Source: Balamuthia mandrillaris
Taxonomy: Eukaryota > Discosea > Longamoebia > Balamuthiidae
Reading direction: 5' to 3'
DNA length: 64,000 bases
NCBI GenBank assembly: GCA_031835245.1
Contig: JAVKOQ010000007.1
Coordinates: 1 to 64,000 of the forward strand
This document shows positions 10,856 through 22,598 of this stretch, piece after piece. The position numbers and the translations under genes were made by a program. The first letter of the stretch is position 1; each line of letters begins with the position of its first letter. Under the pieces are notes generated by a model, which was not told where the DNA came from, did no database searches, and saw only the letters and a program-made list of their open reading frames with translations.

Positions 10856-13792
10856 TTATTGCAGGCGTTCCAGCACGTCCGCTCTGCACATGGGGCATTG
10901 GGTGACGCGAAGGCTGCACCGGAAGCAAATGCCACCATGGTGGCATGGCTGTAGTTCTGTGTCTGCCGCCTCTGCAAAGCAAATGCTGCAAAGCTCACGC
11001 TCTTCATTGGAGTCTTTGCCCTCATCCTCCTCTCTATCCCTTGGGTGAAGGAAAAGAGGAGAGGGAGGTGGAAGAGGGATGCCTTCTCGCTCTACGTATT
11101 CTTCAATACTTTCCACTTGTCCAACTTCTTCCTCTATGCGCGAAAAGAATCTGTAACACAAAGAAAAATGAGAACAGAAAAGCATATAAGTGTAACGAAG
11201 TAGCTCAAACGAATTGAAAATGTCGCTAGACATGCCGAAAGGTCCTAAACAACAACAAACCTCCATTGGCTCCTGGCAAAACGGAAGGAACATTGTTGGT
11301 AGGCACCAAAGCTAACTGCTGGATAAAACTGAAAATGTCGTTTGACGCGCCGAAAGGTGGCTCTCTTCGTCGCCGTTTCTTCTTCTGGCGAAGTTAAGGA
11401 GCGGACGTCCGCAGGATTATGCAACACTATATCCCCGTTCAGATAGAATATGATCGTGCCCCTCTTTCCGTTGTAGAGGCAACTTATCACGTCCCCTTTT
11501 TGCCATCTTCTGCGAGGCCATAAGCACTTCAGTTGTTTTGGTCGTTAGCAGAAAAACACCAGGAGGAAAACAAGAAAAGGAAAAAAGAAAATAGAGTTTC
11601 GACGAAGAAAAGGAGATGAAACAGACAGCGAGAGGAAGAGAGAAGAACAAACTTTAGCAGCAAGTGCGTTGTGCCAGGCGTATCCGCGCGCTCCATCGTA
11701 TGCATAGGAGAAGACATCGTCGCCAACACCTTGTCCTTCCTCTGGATTGAAGACGGTGTCCTTGGTGGCCCATCCTATCTGCATAACTCCGTTCGTTCGT
11801 AGCTTTACCTCAAAGTACCACTTATGTGCTACTCTTTTCTTCGCTTTCTTTTGCTTTCTCTGTTTCTGCTTTTTCTCGGTTATCTTTTGTTCTCCATTTT
11901 TGCCATCCGTAACTTTGGCCATCGCAATTTCATTCTCAGATTCTTGTTCTATTACCACTTTATCGCTGTCATCTTTCTCTTCCTTCTTTGTTGCACTTGC
12001 TCTCTGTCTGCTTCCGTTCGTGTGAGGGATTTGTCCATATGTGACAAAAGCGTTCGCCCGTAGGCTTCCGAAAGAGGAGGTGTCATTTCGAACCTGACAA
12101 AACGATGAACGAAGAACAAATATCACTATTTCGCCCAAACTGCAAGTTTTAGAGAACAGGAAACGCCAAGTACCTCCAAATAATCTGCAGACAGCTTAAG
12201 GCAACTACTTTTGTCTTCACTGCTAAGCATTACACGTGTTGACGTGACATAGGAGTCATTTTGAAGGTTGTTATCTTCGCTACTGTTGTATTCTTTCTCT
12301 TCCATTTTCTCGTCTCTCTCGTCTATTTCTCCAACCATTTTTGCTACAAGCGAATATGAATCAGTTGGTGAGAGTGACAACTTGAATAGAAAATGATAAA
12401 GTAATGAAAAAAAGAGAAGAGAGGAGGAAAACAACATGCTAAGCGTACAAAGTGGAGGATGGTGAATGAGCCAATAGGCTTGCAACTTTAACTGCTTGTC
12501 CCGAGAGAGAGCCAAGCGTCGTAGGCGATGAGAGAGAGCAACCATTTCATTGTGATTTAAGAGTTTCTCTACTCCACCACCTATTCGAAAAACTACATCA
12601 GGAATGCAGAGAGAGGAGAGGAGAGAGCAGAGAGCAGAGAGCAGAGAGCAGAGAGGAGAGAGGAGAGAGGAGAGAGCAGAGAGCAGAGAGCAGAGAGCAG
12701 AGAGCAGAGCAGAGAGCAGAGAGCAGAGAGCAGAGAGCAGAGAGCAGAGAGCAGAGAGCAGAGAGCAGAGAGCAGAGAGCAGAGGAGAGAGCAGAGAGGA
12801 GAGAGCAGAGAGCAGAGAGCAGAGAGCAGAGAGCAGAGAGCAGAGAGCAGAGAGCAGAGAGCAGAGAGCAGAGAGCAGAGAGCAGAGAGCAGAGAGCAGA
12901 GAGCAGAGAGCAGAGAGCAGAGAGCAGAGAGCAGAGAGGAGAGAGCAGAGAGCAGAGAGCAGAGAGCAGAGAGCAGAGAGCAGAGAGCAGAGAGCAGAGA
13001 GCAGAGAGCAGAGAGGAAGAACAAGGGATAAAGAAGACGAGAAGCAAAGATAGACCATTCTTTAGGAAGCCTTCCAACGTGATAAGGCCATGTAAGCACA
13101 CTCTATTGCTGTCGCTGTGGACGGCCTCCAACAGGACTCCCTTGAGCGACTCGGTAAACAACGAGCCGCTTACTCTTGCTGCGCAGTGGCCTTTAGGTTA
13201 ACTTGAGAAGAGAAAAAGTGAGAACAGAGCAGAAATGCGCACGATCAAACTTGTAGGACAGCGCATGCCAGACGATGAGCGCATTGACTAGCTGGCCTTC
13301 ATCGGCCTCCTCACGCACGAACCGACAGAGCAGCTCGCTGGTGTCCCTCACGCAAGCAGGATCGCACAACGGCAACATGTCCAACAGCACCAGCATTTGA
13401 GTGCAATAGTCTCTCCTGGTCTGTTGTTGTGGTCCCTGCCGCTGCTCTTCCATAGCCAAGCCTTCCTCTTCCCATCCTTCTTCTCCTCCCTCCTCGTCTC
13501 TTCCCAGCTTCCTCACGAAGAAGGAGAGCCATTTTTTCCTCCTCCTCTGCCGCTTCTTCCGCGGTTGGAGGCGACCGAACCGTTTGCTCACCTCCAGCAG
13601 GCAGCTCTGCCACAGGCGTTCGTCCTGGTCGGCCCGCTGGATCAGGGTCCTGGCCGCCTCGGCCCACCTCTCCTCGTCCGGGAGGCTGCACCCGTCCACC
13701 AGGCCCTGCACCTCGCGCAGGAGGGACCCGCTACGCTCCCCACCCGAACCCTCCCAACAGCAGCAGCTGCAGCAACAACACACCCCACCCAT
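10856..13792 (-). CDS. RSPRY1-like: RSPRY1-like SPRY-RING E3 ligase candidate
   Basis: Seven exons: 13792-13243, 13178-13056, 12592-12449, 12343-12174, 12093-11653, 11526-11261, 11150-10856; 662 residues. The N-terminal helical region resembles RSPRY1 (CRFVREEADEGQLVNALIVW, then VLLEAVHSDSNRVCLHGLI). An SPRY domain follows (about 395-560: WYFEVKLRTNGVMQIGWATK, IIFYLNGD, FYPAVSFGAYQQC). A C3HC4 RING ends the protein (about 619-656: CSICF, CHHGGICFRC, CPMC). Such proteins bind substrate through SPRY and an E2 through RING. The start MGGVCCCCSCCC predicts N-myristoylation plus palmitoylation, hence membrane attachment. Intron 2 is filled by a heptamer satellite. Confidence 0.85.
12604..13018. 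repeat. Heptanucleotide satellite (AGAGAGC)n in an intron
   Basis: About 410 bp of AGAGAGC units with occasional AGAGAGG variants and one-unit slips, wholly inside intron 2 of the SPRY-RING gene. On the gene's strand it reads as the pyrimidine-rich CTCTCTG/GCTCTCT. Long open frames on both strands here are repeat artefacts. The same heptamer recurs near 28884 and 34377. Confidence 0.9.
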
Positions 13793-14074
13793 TTGCTTGC
13801 CTTTCAGTCAACCGTAAAAAAAAAACCCCGCAGCAGTGGACATAAACCAAGGGAACACGTCAGCGCTATTTCCCCTTTGTGGCGGTGGAAACATACATGA
13901 CTGCTCGATGCGTATTGTCCAGCGGGAGTTTTTTCTTTTTGGAACTTGCTGATGTCATCAGAAATGAATTTTTTCTTGGAATTGCGTAAAATCTTTTTTT
14001 TTAATTTGCCAGTTCCCGGTTGATCGTGTAGTGGTCATTGCCGGTTCCGTCATTTTGGTCAAGGCGTCGACGAT
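13793..14074. promoter_or_regulatory. Divergent promoter region
   Basis: 280 bp between the starts of the minus-strand SPRY-RING gene and the plus-strand LRR locus. It contains a CRE-like TGATGTCATCA sequence near 13950 and a GTCGAC just before the LRR ATG. No gene is seen. Confidence 0.35.
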
Positions 14075-15482
14075 ATGCAACAGGCGGACGGTTTGCAGCA
14101 CATCGACACCGTGATTGACGGGCTGCAAAGCGAGCGTTCGCCCTGCCGCTGCAACCTGTACAACCGGGGCTTGACCGCCTTGCCAATCAGTTTTGGGCGC
14201 ATCGCCAAACTCACCAGTTGTAACCTCTCTGCCAACCTGCTGACAGCCCTGCCCTCTGACTCTGTTTGGCCAACTCACCGCCCTCACCAGCTGCAATCTC
14301 TCCTCAAACTTGCTGAGGGCATTGCCTGCGGGGTTTGGCCAGCTCTCATTGTTGCGATTCCTTGACCTTTGTGACAACAAGCTGACGGCTTTGCCTTCCG
14401 CGTTTCATCAACTCTCCTGTCTACAGTCCCTCTACGTCGACAACAACAAACTTGTAGCCTTGCCCTCTGGCTTTGGACAACTCTCTTTGCTGAAATTCCT
14501 CGACATCCGCTCCAACGAACTGGAAACCTTGCCCTCCGACTTTGGCGGTCTCTCTTTGCTCAGGTCCCTCGACCTCTCCTCCAATCAACTGACCGGCTTA
14601 CCCTCTGCGTTTAATCACTGCACAGCCCTGACCTACCTCGACCTCTCCTTCAACAGTCTGATAGCCTTGCCCTCCGACTTTGGCCATTTTCCTTTGCTCA
14701 AATCTCTAAACCTCTCCTCCAACCAACTGACCTTGCGATTTAGGCCACCTCCCTTCCCTGACCCGCCTGGATCTCTCCAGCAACAAACTGACAGCCTTAC
14801 CCTCTGGGGTTTGTCAACTCTTTTCGCTGACGGTCCTTGATCTCTCGCACAACCGGTTGACAGCCATACCCAGGGATTTTGGCGAACTAACAGCTCTCAA
14901 ACGCTGCCATTTGGAGAGGAATCCATTGGCTGCACTGCCTCCCTCCGCATTACCTTTGCTACCAGTACTTCGCAGAACAGAACATGTTTTTGAAGCAGAC
15001 AAGGCTGAAGAGGAAGCTCAAGACAAGGAGAACAAGCAAAAGAGAGTAAAGGCCAACCAACCACCAAACAATAACGCACACGCGTTGACGAGTGTGCGAA
15101 GTTTGTGGCTGTTGAGCGGAGAGGCCGTGGTCAGGGGCTTGCTGTCAGCTGGAATGTTGACCATGCCAGCCTTTCCATACACGCTGCTCGACCCTTCTAC
15201 AACTACAACGGGATAGAACCACAACAACATCAAGCGAACGATGCCGACACACAGGAAAAATGGTTGGCAATGGCGGAAGAAGTGCGGGAAAGGTTGGAAG
15301 GACTTCTTAGACGCTGTGACGTGTGTAATGGCCTTTTTTTAGCAGAGAAAGAGGACGTAACCCTCGTCAGAAAACATTACGATGTGAAGAGAGCAGTTTG
15401 GTGGGAGTTGTTGTGCTGTAGCAAAAGGTGTTTGGAGCGGCCCCTTCTTAAATCATTCCAAGTAAAAGATGAGGACAAATGA
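14075..15482 (+). pseudogene. LRR gene with Cys-rich tail module, frame-disrupted
   Basis: About ten 23-residue leucine-rich repeats of the (L)xxLPxxFGxLxxLxxLxLxxN type, then a linker and a tail with VRSLWLLSGEAVV and, further on, RRCDVC...LVRKHYD...WELLCCSKRC. The reading frame changes three times. Near 14262 about four extra bases (TCTG) break the repeat pattern; near 14735 about eight bases are missing; between about 15120 and 15240 the two tail halves lie in different frames. The first two are clear indels against the repeat periodicity, so this copy looks like a pseudogene unless the assembly is wrong. The third shift also occurs in the paralogue at 18-20 kb and may be an intron. LRR proteins of this kind are usually cytosolic scaffolds. 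It converges with the transporter gene. Confidence 0.65.
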
Positions 15483-15651
15483 ATAAATAAAAACACAAAC
15501 GTTGAAAAAGAGAGCATAATGTTACTTTGGAGAAGAGTATTGCATACCACTTGTTTGTTTTTTGGGCTCTCCCAAAGACCTGCATCGTCGTAGTTCTTCA
15601 TCATTCTCTTGTTCTACTGCCTCCAGTCCCTTTTTTCCTTCTTTTGACTTC

Positions 15652-16873
15652 TTATTGACCAGCATTGATAAGGAGAGGAGATTCTTCGGTAGGTTGTTGC
15701 CGTGCTCGTTGAAGTTCAGACCGCTTTGCCTTATTCCGAACGCGCCAATACCGAAGGAGATGTCTTCGCAGTCGCACCAAAAAGTATAACATGATCACAA
15801 TAAGGTTGAAGCCCAAACCAGCCAGGGCCACTGTCCATGATCCTAACGCTATCATCGTCATACAGATCAACAGCGTGGGTACAGGAAGCAACCACACAGC
15901 AAGTTTCCCTCCGGGCAATTTGAACTCCCGCTCCGCATCTGGTTCTGTTTCAGAGAATACAAAGCCGGAATTAAAATCTCTTACATAGAGCTACCAAGAG
16001 TAAGAACAAGACAAGAACATGAAGAGGCAGAACAACGAAAACAACAATATATTACCACATAAATACACACATATATACACACAAACGGAATTGCTTACCG
16101 GTGTAGCGAAGGCGGATGAGAGCCCCATACTCCAACAAAAGATTAACAATACGCAGCACCAGCAGAATCTGTACCAAAAAGTCGAAAGGAAATGCTGCCA
16201 AAGCAGGCACCACCAAACCCACCACTAATATTCCTGCTATCGGCCTGACCGTTCCTTTTGAAGAAAGAATGAGCGCACAAAAGAAGAAATACAAAAGCAA
16301 AATAACATTACCTGTATGTCGTTGCCAAGACCAAGAAACGATAGAAGGCAACTTGCGGTGGCCAATGCTATCTTTCCTACCCATAGCCCAAATAATCCTC
16401 GCCGAAGTAGCCACCCCGCTCACCGCTCCAAAGTTGCTAACAGCAGAGCCGACCAACATGATGATGCCCAACCAGGAAGACAAGATCTTGGCGACATGCG
16501 TGAAGTAACCGGATTGCCAATCTGCGTAGTGGGGAGCCACCATGAAGCCAAAGAAGACAGGAAAGAAGTAGTTCATCACGTTGATGGGAAGAATGCCAAA
16601 GAGGCCAATAATGAAGGAGCGGCGTCCTCCCTTCACCTCTCCTGCAAAGACGCCCAAGTTGTCAAACCCACCAAACATGTAGGCGAGAGTGCTAATGAAG
16701 ACGCCAAAATCGAGCTCGTTGTGACGAGGTAACTCCAGCCATTTGCTCCAGTCAAAGTGTACCTGAATGGGGGCCATTATAACCAGAAGGACGAATGGTA
16801 GGTTGATCACTACCATCATTAGCAGTGATAAGCGGTATAACCAATTCAAACCTGTTTGTTATATTCAAGGTAA

Positions 16874-16919
<46 letters not shown>

Positions 16920-17172
16920 GCTGAGCTTTACACAGGAGAAACAAACCAATAATATTTACAATGATAAGCACAGCCAGAAAAGCTAGTTTGATGGCCCACG
17001 CCTCACCTGTTGTGAACGAATAAGGAAAGTAGTCCACAAAAAGCACAACTACAGTGGCATGCGAAACCAACATGTTGCCAATGTTGTTGTAGGCATTTAC
17101 CCACCCGCCAAAGTCCCCAAAAGCCCTCTGCACCCTGTTCTCGTTATTTCATTAGGGAGAGAAGGGAGAGAA

Positions 17173-17212
<40 letters not shown>

Positions 17213-17887
17213 AGAGAGAATCGCACCAAATGATGTTGCCTCCGTTTTCTTTGATGAGGAGAGACAGCTCCGCAGCCATGAGGGCTTGCGGTAATGACCA
17301 CAAGAAGGGAAAAACAATCAGCGCAATAAGTGCAGCCAAAGGTCCTGTTTCACCAACCAAAAAGCATACCCAAAGGGCACACATTTCAACAAATGAAGGA
17401 AAAAAAGCATAGGATAGTTCGGAAAGAGTAGCATAACAAGAAACAAGAACACACAACACAATTATTACAGAACAGAACAAAGACACGATCAACGCAGAGA
17501 AGAGAGAAGACGTGTTCTCAAAGAACGGAGCGATCTTTGCTTACCCATAGCCCCAACGGTACTTTCCACACCAAAAGGTCCGCCGCACGTCAAAAAATAG
17601 CCGATCAGGGCCAACCGAAACGCTGACAAGCTGCGTTTGGCCGGCTTGTTCACCGTGTCTATGGTCGCCTGGCTGGATGAGCCGATCTCCTCCGTGGCCA
17701 TGCCCGTGGAGGGCACTGGGAGCACCAACGCCTGGTCGCTGACGGCCGCAACGGGCAGGCACTCCACTTCCAAGAGGGGATCTTCTTCATCGCTGGAGTC
17801 GCTGGAATCGCTGCTTTTAACGGCGTAGCGGCCGTTAAGAGCCAAACTTGTTTGCACGGCCTCAGCGTGAGCACCTCCGCCGTCCAT
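15652..17887 (-). CDS. APC-superfamily amino acid/polyamine transporter
   Basis: Six exons: 17887-17545, 17344-17227, 17134-16947, 16851-16312, 16254-16099, 15944-15652; 545 residues. The N-terminus is acidic and Ser-rich, followed by the first helix with a GPFGVE motif and about twelve hydrophobic segments. Helix 6 carries YMFGGFDNLGVFAGEVKGG, which fits the unwound substrate-binding helix of LAT/PUT-type carriers. Members move amino acids or polyamines across the plasma or organelle membranes; substrate cannot be told from sequence. A terminal EESPLL acidic dileucine-like motif suggests endolysosomal sorting (inference). Introns 2 and 3 hold (GA)n tracts. The gene sits between two oppositely oriented LRR loci. 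Confidence 0.85.
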
Positions 17888-18007
17888 GATTCCTCCTCCT
17901 TCTTGCAGTAGGGCTTCGGGTCACTGCCGCCGTCCACCCAGCCTTTCTTTTTCTTTTTCTTTCTGAGGTATTTTTGTAGACACATGTTTGTTTTTCCATT
18001 GGTTCAT

Positions 18008-18295
18008 CTAGGATAATCGAACCAACGGCATTTCGGGATAGAGGAGATCAAAGCACCACCCGCTGCAGCAGAGCAGCTCCCAAGAGACACCCCTCCGGGG
18101 GTCAAAGTGCTTCCTGACAAGGGTTCTTACTCCTTGCTCTCCTTCTTCGGCCATCAAAAATGCGCAACCGCAAACATCGCACCGCCTTTGCAACCGTTCC
18201 AACCTTTCTTTCACCTCGTCGGGTACCCACGCTTCGTTTTCTTCTCGTCTTCCTGTTGTGGCATGTCCGCACCATCCTCTTGGTCATGGCACGGA

Positions 18296-18330
<35 letters not shown>

Positions 18331-20270
18331 AACCGGAATGAAAGGGAGGCGGGGAAGGGGGTTTAGCACACCCGCCAAAAGATTGTGTCTGACCACTGCC
18401 TCTCCACTCAACAGCCACAAGCTTCGCACACGCGCGTTTGCATTCACCAGAGGTTCTTCTTCACAGCCTTCTTCTTCCTCTTTCTGTTGTACGATAAAAG
18501 GATTCTTCTTGGTGCTCTGACATTCTGCATCGACGAAGGGAGGCCTGAAAAGAGAAACGAGGGTAAAGCGAAAATGTGGAAGAAGGGAGCGAAGTAATCC
18601 AATTCCACCCCAAATAGCACTGCTTCATAGCGGTGAGGCAACCAAACTCCCTTGGCAAGATTGTCAGCCTGTTGTGGGAGAGGTCGAGGCATGTCAGGGA
18701 AGAGAGTTGACCAAACTCCTTTGGCAAACGCCTCAATCCGTTACAGGCGAGATTGCAACAAGCGAGAGAGGAGAGCCAACCAAACTCTCTTGGTAAAGCC
18801 CTCAGCTTGTTATGGGAGAGGTTGCACTTTTTGAGGGCGAGGAGAAGACTGAACTCCTTCGGCAAGGCAGTCAGTTGATTGAATGCAAGGCAGAGGGAAT
18901 TGAGGGATAGAAGACTGCCCATCTCGTTGGGTAAAGAAGAGATAATGTTGTGCGAAAGTTGAGGGAGGTAAGGGCGGAGAGTTGGCCAAACCTCGCGGGA
19001 ACGGTTGTCAGCTTGTTATGGGAGAGGTTGCACTTTTTGAGGGCAAGGAGAAGACTGAACTCCTTCGGTAAGGCAGTCAGTTGATTGAATGCAAGGCAGA
19101 GGGAATTGAGGGATAGAAGACTGCCCATCTCGTTGGGTAAAGAAGAGATAATGTTGTGGGAAAGATTGAGGGAGGTAAGGGCGGAGAGTTGGCCAAACTT
19201 CGCTGGTATGGTCGTCAGCTGGTTATGGGACAGATCGCAGGAAGTGAGGGCAGAGAGTTGGCCAAACTCGCTCGGCAGTTCAGAAAATTCATTCCTGCAC
19301 AGTCGGCAGCTTTTGAGGGAACGGAGTCGGCCCAGATCCCTGGGCAAGCCTGTCAATCGGTTCCTGGTGAGGTTGAGTGAAGTCAGCGAGTAGAGTTGAC
19401 CAAACTCGGACGGCAAGGCCCGCAGGTCGTTGGAGGAGAGGTCGCATTCGGTGAGGGCGGAGAGACCAACGAATTGGTCTGGTAGGTTGCTTCATTCCAA
19501 CAGAGTTGGATCGATTTCGTCTGGTTTTGATAGGTGACAAACTTATCATAGCATCATATACAACTTATCTCACACTTCACTAATTCTAGGTTACTTCTTA
19601 GAATTATCATCTCCCTTCTACTATTGATACTCTTCTTTGTTATTTTCTTCTTCAGCACAATAATACCTTTTCTACACACATCACTTCCTCGTTGTGCTCG
19701 CACCTACTGCTCAATAAACTCTTTTGGCAAAGCTTGTAACTGGTTGAGCCCGAGGTCGAGAGACGTCAACGAAGGAAGTCGGCTTATCCATTCTGGTAAG
19801 TGTGCAAATCGGTTGGCAGACAGGTTGAGGGAGGTCAAGGACAAAAGCTGGGTGAACTCCGTTGGCAAAGAGGTTAACAGGTTATTGCAGAGGTTGCAAG
19901 AAGTAAGGGCTTTGAGTTGTCCAATCTCGCACGGTATGGCGGACAAACCGTTGTGGGAGAGGTTGAGCGAGGTCAGTGAGGTGAGTTGGCCGAAAGCAGA
20001 GGGCAAGGACGTCAAATGGTTGGCGTGGAGGTTCAAAGAGGTAAGGGCAGTGAGCCTGTAAAACTCTGCTGGCATTGTGGTCAAACGGTTTACGGAGAAG
20101 TCGCAGAGAGTGAGAGAAGAGAGGAGGCCTATCTCCTCGGGCAAAGCGGTCAGGTTGCAGGAAGAGAGGCAGCAGACGGTGGAACGAGCAAACGGTTGGA
20201 GCAGGGGAGGAATCGTAAGACCCTCCTGGCTCTTTTCCTGCAAAGGACCACGCAATGAGTTCTCCTCCAT
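18008..20270 (-). pseudogene. Second LRR gene with Cys-rich tail module, frame-disrupted
   Basis: Exon 1 20270-19708 (ATG at 20270) carries about six LRRs and ends at a GTAGGT donor; it joins in phase to an exon starting at 19489. LRRs continue, but near 18957 one base is missing at a repeat duplication; the frame changes again near 18475 and near 18240. The tail contains VRSLWLLSGEAVV, a poly-Ala stretch encoded by (GCC)n at about 18297-18330, then RRCDVCGCAFL, LVRKHFDPRRG and WELLCCSGWC, ending with stop at 18008. The tail closely matches the plus-strand LRR locus at 14-15.5 kb, so the two are paralogues in inverted orientation. With three frame breaks the copy is probably a pseudogene, though some could be short introns or assembly errors. 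Confidence 0.6.
18805..19215. repeat. 206-bp tandem duplication of three LRR units
   Basis: The segment at about 18805-19010 recurs at 19011-19215 with near identity (offset 206 bp). Three 23-residue LRRs need 207 bp, so one copy has lost a base, which causes the frame break near 18957. Confidence 0.75.
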
Positions 20271-20374
20271 CGAGTGCGAGCGCGGGGTACGTTGGGGTGA
20301 TGTTTCTTGGCGAGAGAACAAAGTGTTAAATTAAATTAATTTTTTTCCAGGAAATTTTTGGATTTAAAAGAGGA

Positions 20375-20382
20375 TGACGTCA
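20375..20382. promoter_or_regulatory. Palindromic CRE-like site TGACGTCA
   Basis: Lies between the divergent LRR locus (start 20270) and the YL1 gene, 68 bp before the YL1 ATG. Could act on either gene. Confidence 0.4.
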
Positions 20383-20449
20383 TTCCATCAAGATCGCACA
20401 AGCAGAGTCGATCACAAACAAATCCAACAAAAGCAAAGAAAGAGAGAAG

Positions 20450-22065
20450 ATGGAAGAGATGAAAAAGTTGCCGGCGAGAGCCACGCGCGGCCTGCGCATG
20501 GCCGCGCTCATCGGCGAAGAGGCTGAGAAAGACGAAGAGTTTTGGCAGTCGGACATGTTCAAGGAGGAGGAAGAGGACCAAGTCTTTCAGCCGGAAGTGT
20601 CGGGTATCATCCTCTGGGATCATCTGATACCCATCATCCACCTCTCAAAGTTTTTGTGTCGCACGTTGTTGGCTCGCTCTCTAATATTGATCCTTTTACT
20701 CTATGCAGACGAAGAAGATGAAGTCGACTCCGATTTTGACGCTCCAGAGCAAGATGATCAAGAAGATGAAGAAGAAAACGAAGACGCGAAGCCTCTCTCC
20801 CAAAAGCGCAAGGTTTATTATGTTCCTCCATCTCCCTTATCCCTTCTCTGCTTCTTTGCTTCTCTGCTTCTCCTGCTCCTTCTCCTTCTTCTTCTTCTTC
20901 TAAATTCTCTTTCCTATCGCCATGTGAAACAAACAGAGAAAGTCATATGTGGATCCCTTGCTGAGGAAAAACCAAAAGAAAGCAAAGAAAGCTGCCTCTA
21001 TCCAAAAGGCCAAAACAGTTGCAGAGAGAAATGAAGAGGAAGAAGAAGAAGAAAAGGAAGGTGAAGAAGATGGCGAAGAAACAGAGCAGATGCAGTCAGA
21101 AGAAGACAGGCAACAGCGCGGAACACGGAAGAAAGACAAGGAAAAGGAAGAAGAAGGGCCACCGAAACGCAGAAAGTCCTCTCGTCCGTCTACTGTTGCT
21201 AGCGGCATTGAAAGGGAGATAAGAGCAAAGAAAGAAACCGAAGAACAGCAACGAAAAGTACGCTTTCTTCTTACTCTTGCTCTTTCTCCTTATTCTCACA
21301 AAAACATGCACAACAGAAAAAACGGCAGCCAAAGAACGTTCGGGTGGTGAGGTTAACGCAAGAAGAGCTGCTTGCGGAGGCTCGAGTCACGGAACAGATA
21401 AACGCTGAGATACTGGACAATCTTCTTCGGCTTGAGGAGCAGAAGAAACAACCTATTCGTGTGCCACGACAGTATTGTTCCTCATTTCTTGTCTTTTCTT
21501 TTTCTTTTCCCTTTTGGTGACTGAGTTAACATGCGTGTTCTTTTGTAGGTTGAGTGGGCAGTATATTCGTTTTAACTCAAAGCCAAATGGTGATACGCTT
21601 ACGTTTGTTAATCGTGGCGACTTTCCACCTGAACTAAGACCATCGCAACCGCCCTGTTCGTATTTCGATTCTGTGTTCTTGTTCTTCTTCGTCTTCTTCT
21701 TCTTTTACTTTTCCTCTTCCTGCATCTTCTTCGTCTTCTTCTATTCTAGTCGCGTACTGATTTGTGAATGTTTATGATAAAGATATGGAACAACCAAAGT
21801 GCGTGATTACCGGACAACCGGCCAAGTACAAAGATCCAAAAACTGGGCTGTGGTATGCCAACGCTCAAGCCTTTGCTGCCCTACGAGCAAGGTACCTCCT
21901 TAGAAAATTTTCTCTTTCATTCTTCTCTTTGCTCTTACCAAAGCAATGTCATTCGTGAAAAGGTACCCTGTTTTAGAGAGTACAGCAGCTGATTCAAGTT
22001 CAAGCGTAAGTAGTTCTTTGGACAGTAGTTCTTTATCCTCTTCATCTGCTATAACTGTTGGTTGA
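20450..22065 (+). CDS. VPS72: YL1 nuclear protein (SWR1/SRCAP complex subunit VPS72/Swc2)
   Basis: Exons 20450-20603, 20709-20812, 20937-21257, 21317-21471, 21549-21655, 21783-21891, 21963-22065; 350 residues. The start (LPARATRGLRMAALIGEEAE, then FWQSDMF) fits the H2A.Z-binding YL1 N-terminus, with acidic EVDSDFD and an arginine/lysine-rich RKSYVDP section. LTQEELLAEARVTEQIN and the C-terminal PKCVITGQPAKYKDPKTGLWYA are YL1 family and YL1_C signatures. The protein delivers H2A.Z-H2B dimers in the SWR1-type remodeller and acts in the nucleus. Exon 6 is placed at GATAAAG because a nearer AG leads to a stop. The C-terminal tail is Ser-rich. Confidence 0.92.
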
Positions 22066-22286
22066 GAATGTTTGTAATGGTAAGCTGCCACAAAGCGAAA
22101 AGAGAGAAGAGAGAATGAAAAATAGAGAGAGAGAGAGAGAGAGAGAGAAACCGATAAACTAATATATTTTCATTAAGCTTTAAAAACACACAAAAACGAG
22201 TCCGTTACACAAAGCTAACACAACACACAAAGTATTTGGATCCTATCAACAGAATAACATTGAACCAGCGTATCAAAACAACGAAG

Positions 22287-22561
22287 TCATATCTCCCATT
22301 CCTCATCCTTCTCTTTTTGGGAGGAGGAAGCACGCGGAGAAGCAGAAGTAACCTCACTGCCTCCAACAACAGGTATGCCTTTGGAGGAAGACGATGCAGC
22401 CAACATTGCATTGCGCCGTTTAATAATCACTTGCGCAATGATGTTCATGAGACTATCTTCCACGCCACCGCTGCTAATTTTCAGCTTGCTCTTATCTTCT
22501 TCTTTCTGTATGTAGGTCGTTCAGAAAATTTTAGTCAGCAAGCTGTAGTTTTGTCCGATCA

Positions 22562-22598
<37 letters not shown>

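Noticed and set aside
12593-13161. Long open frames of repeated SALCSLL or ESREQRA
   Set aside because: Frames through the AGAGAGC satellite in the SPRY-RING intron; no protein-like complexity.
21740-21775. CTAG at 21743-21749 as acceptor of YL1 exon 6
   Set aside because: All phases lead to an early stop; the downstream GATAAAG acceptor gives the conserved YL1_C sequence.
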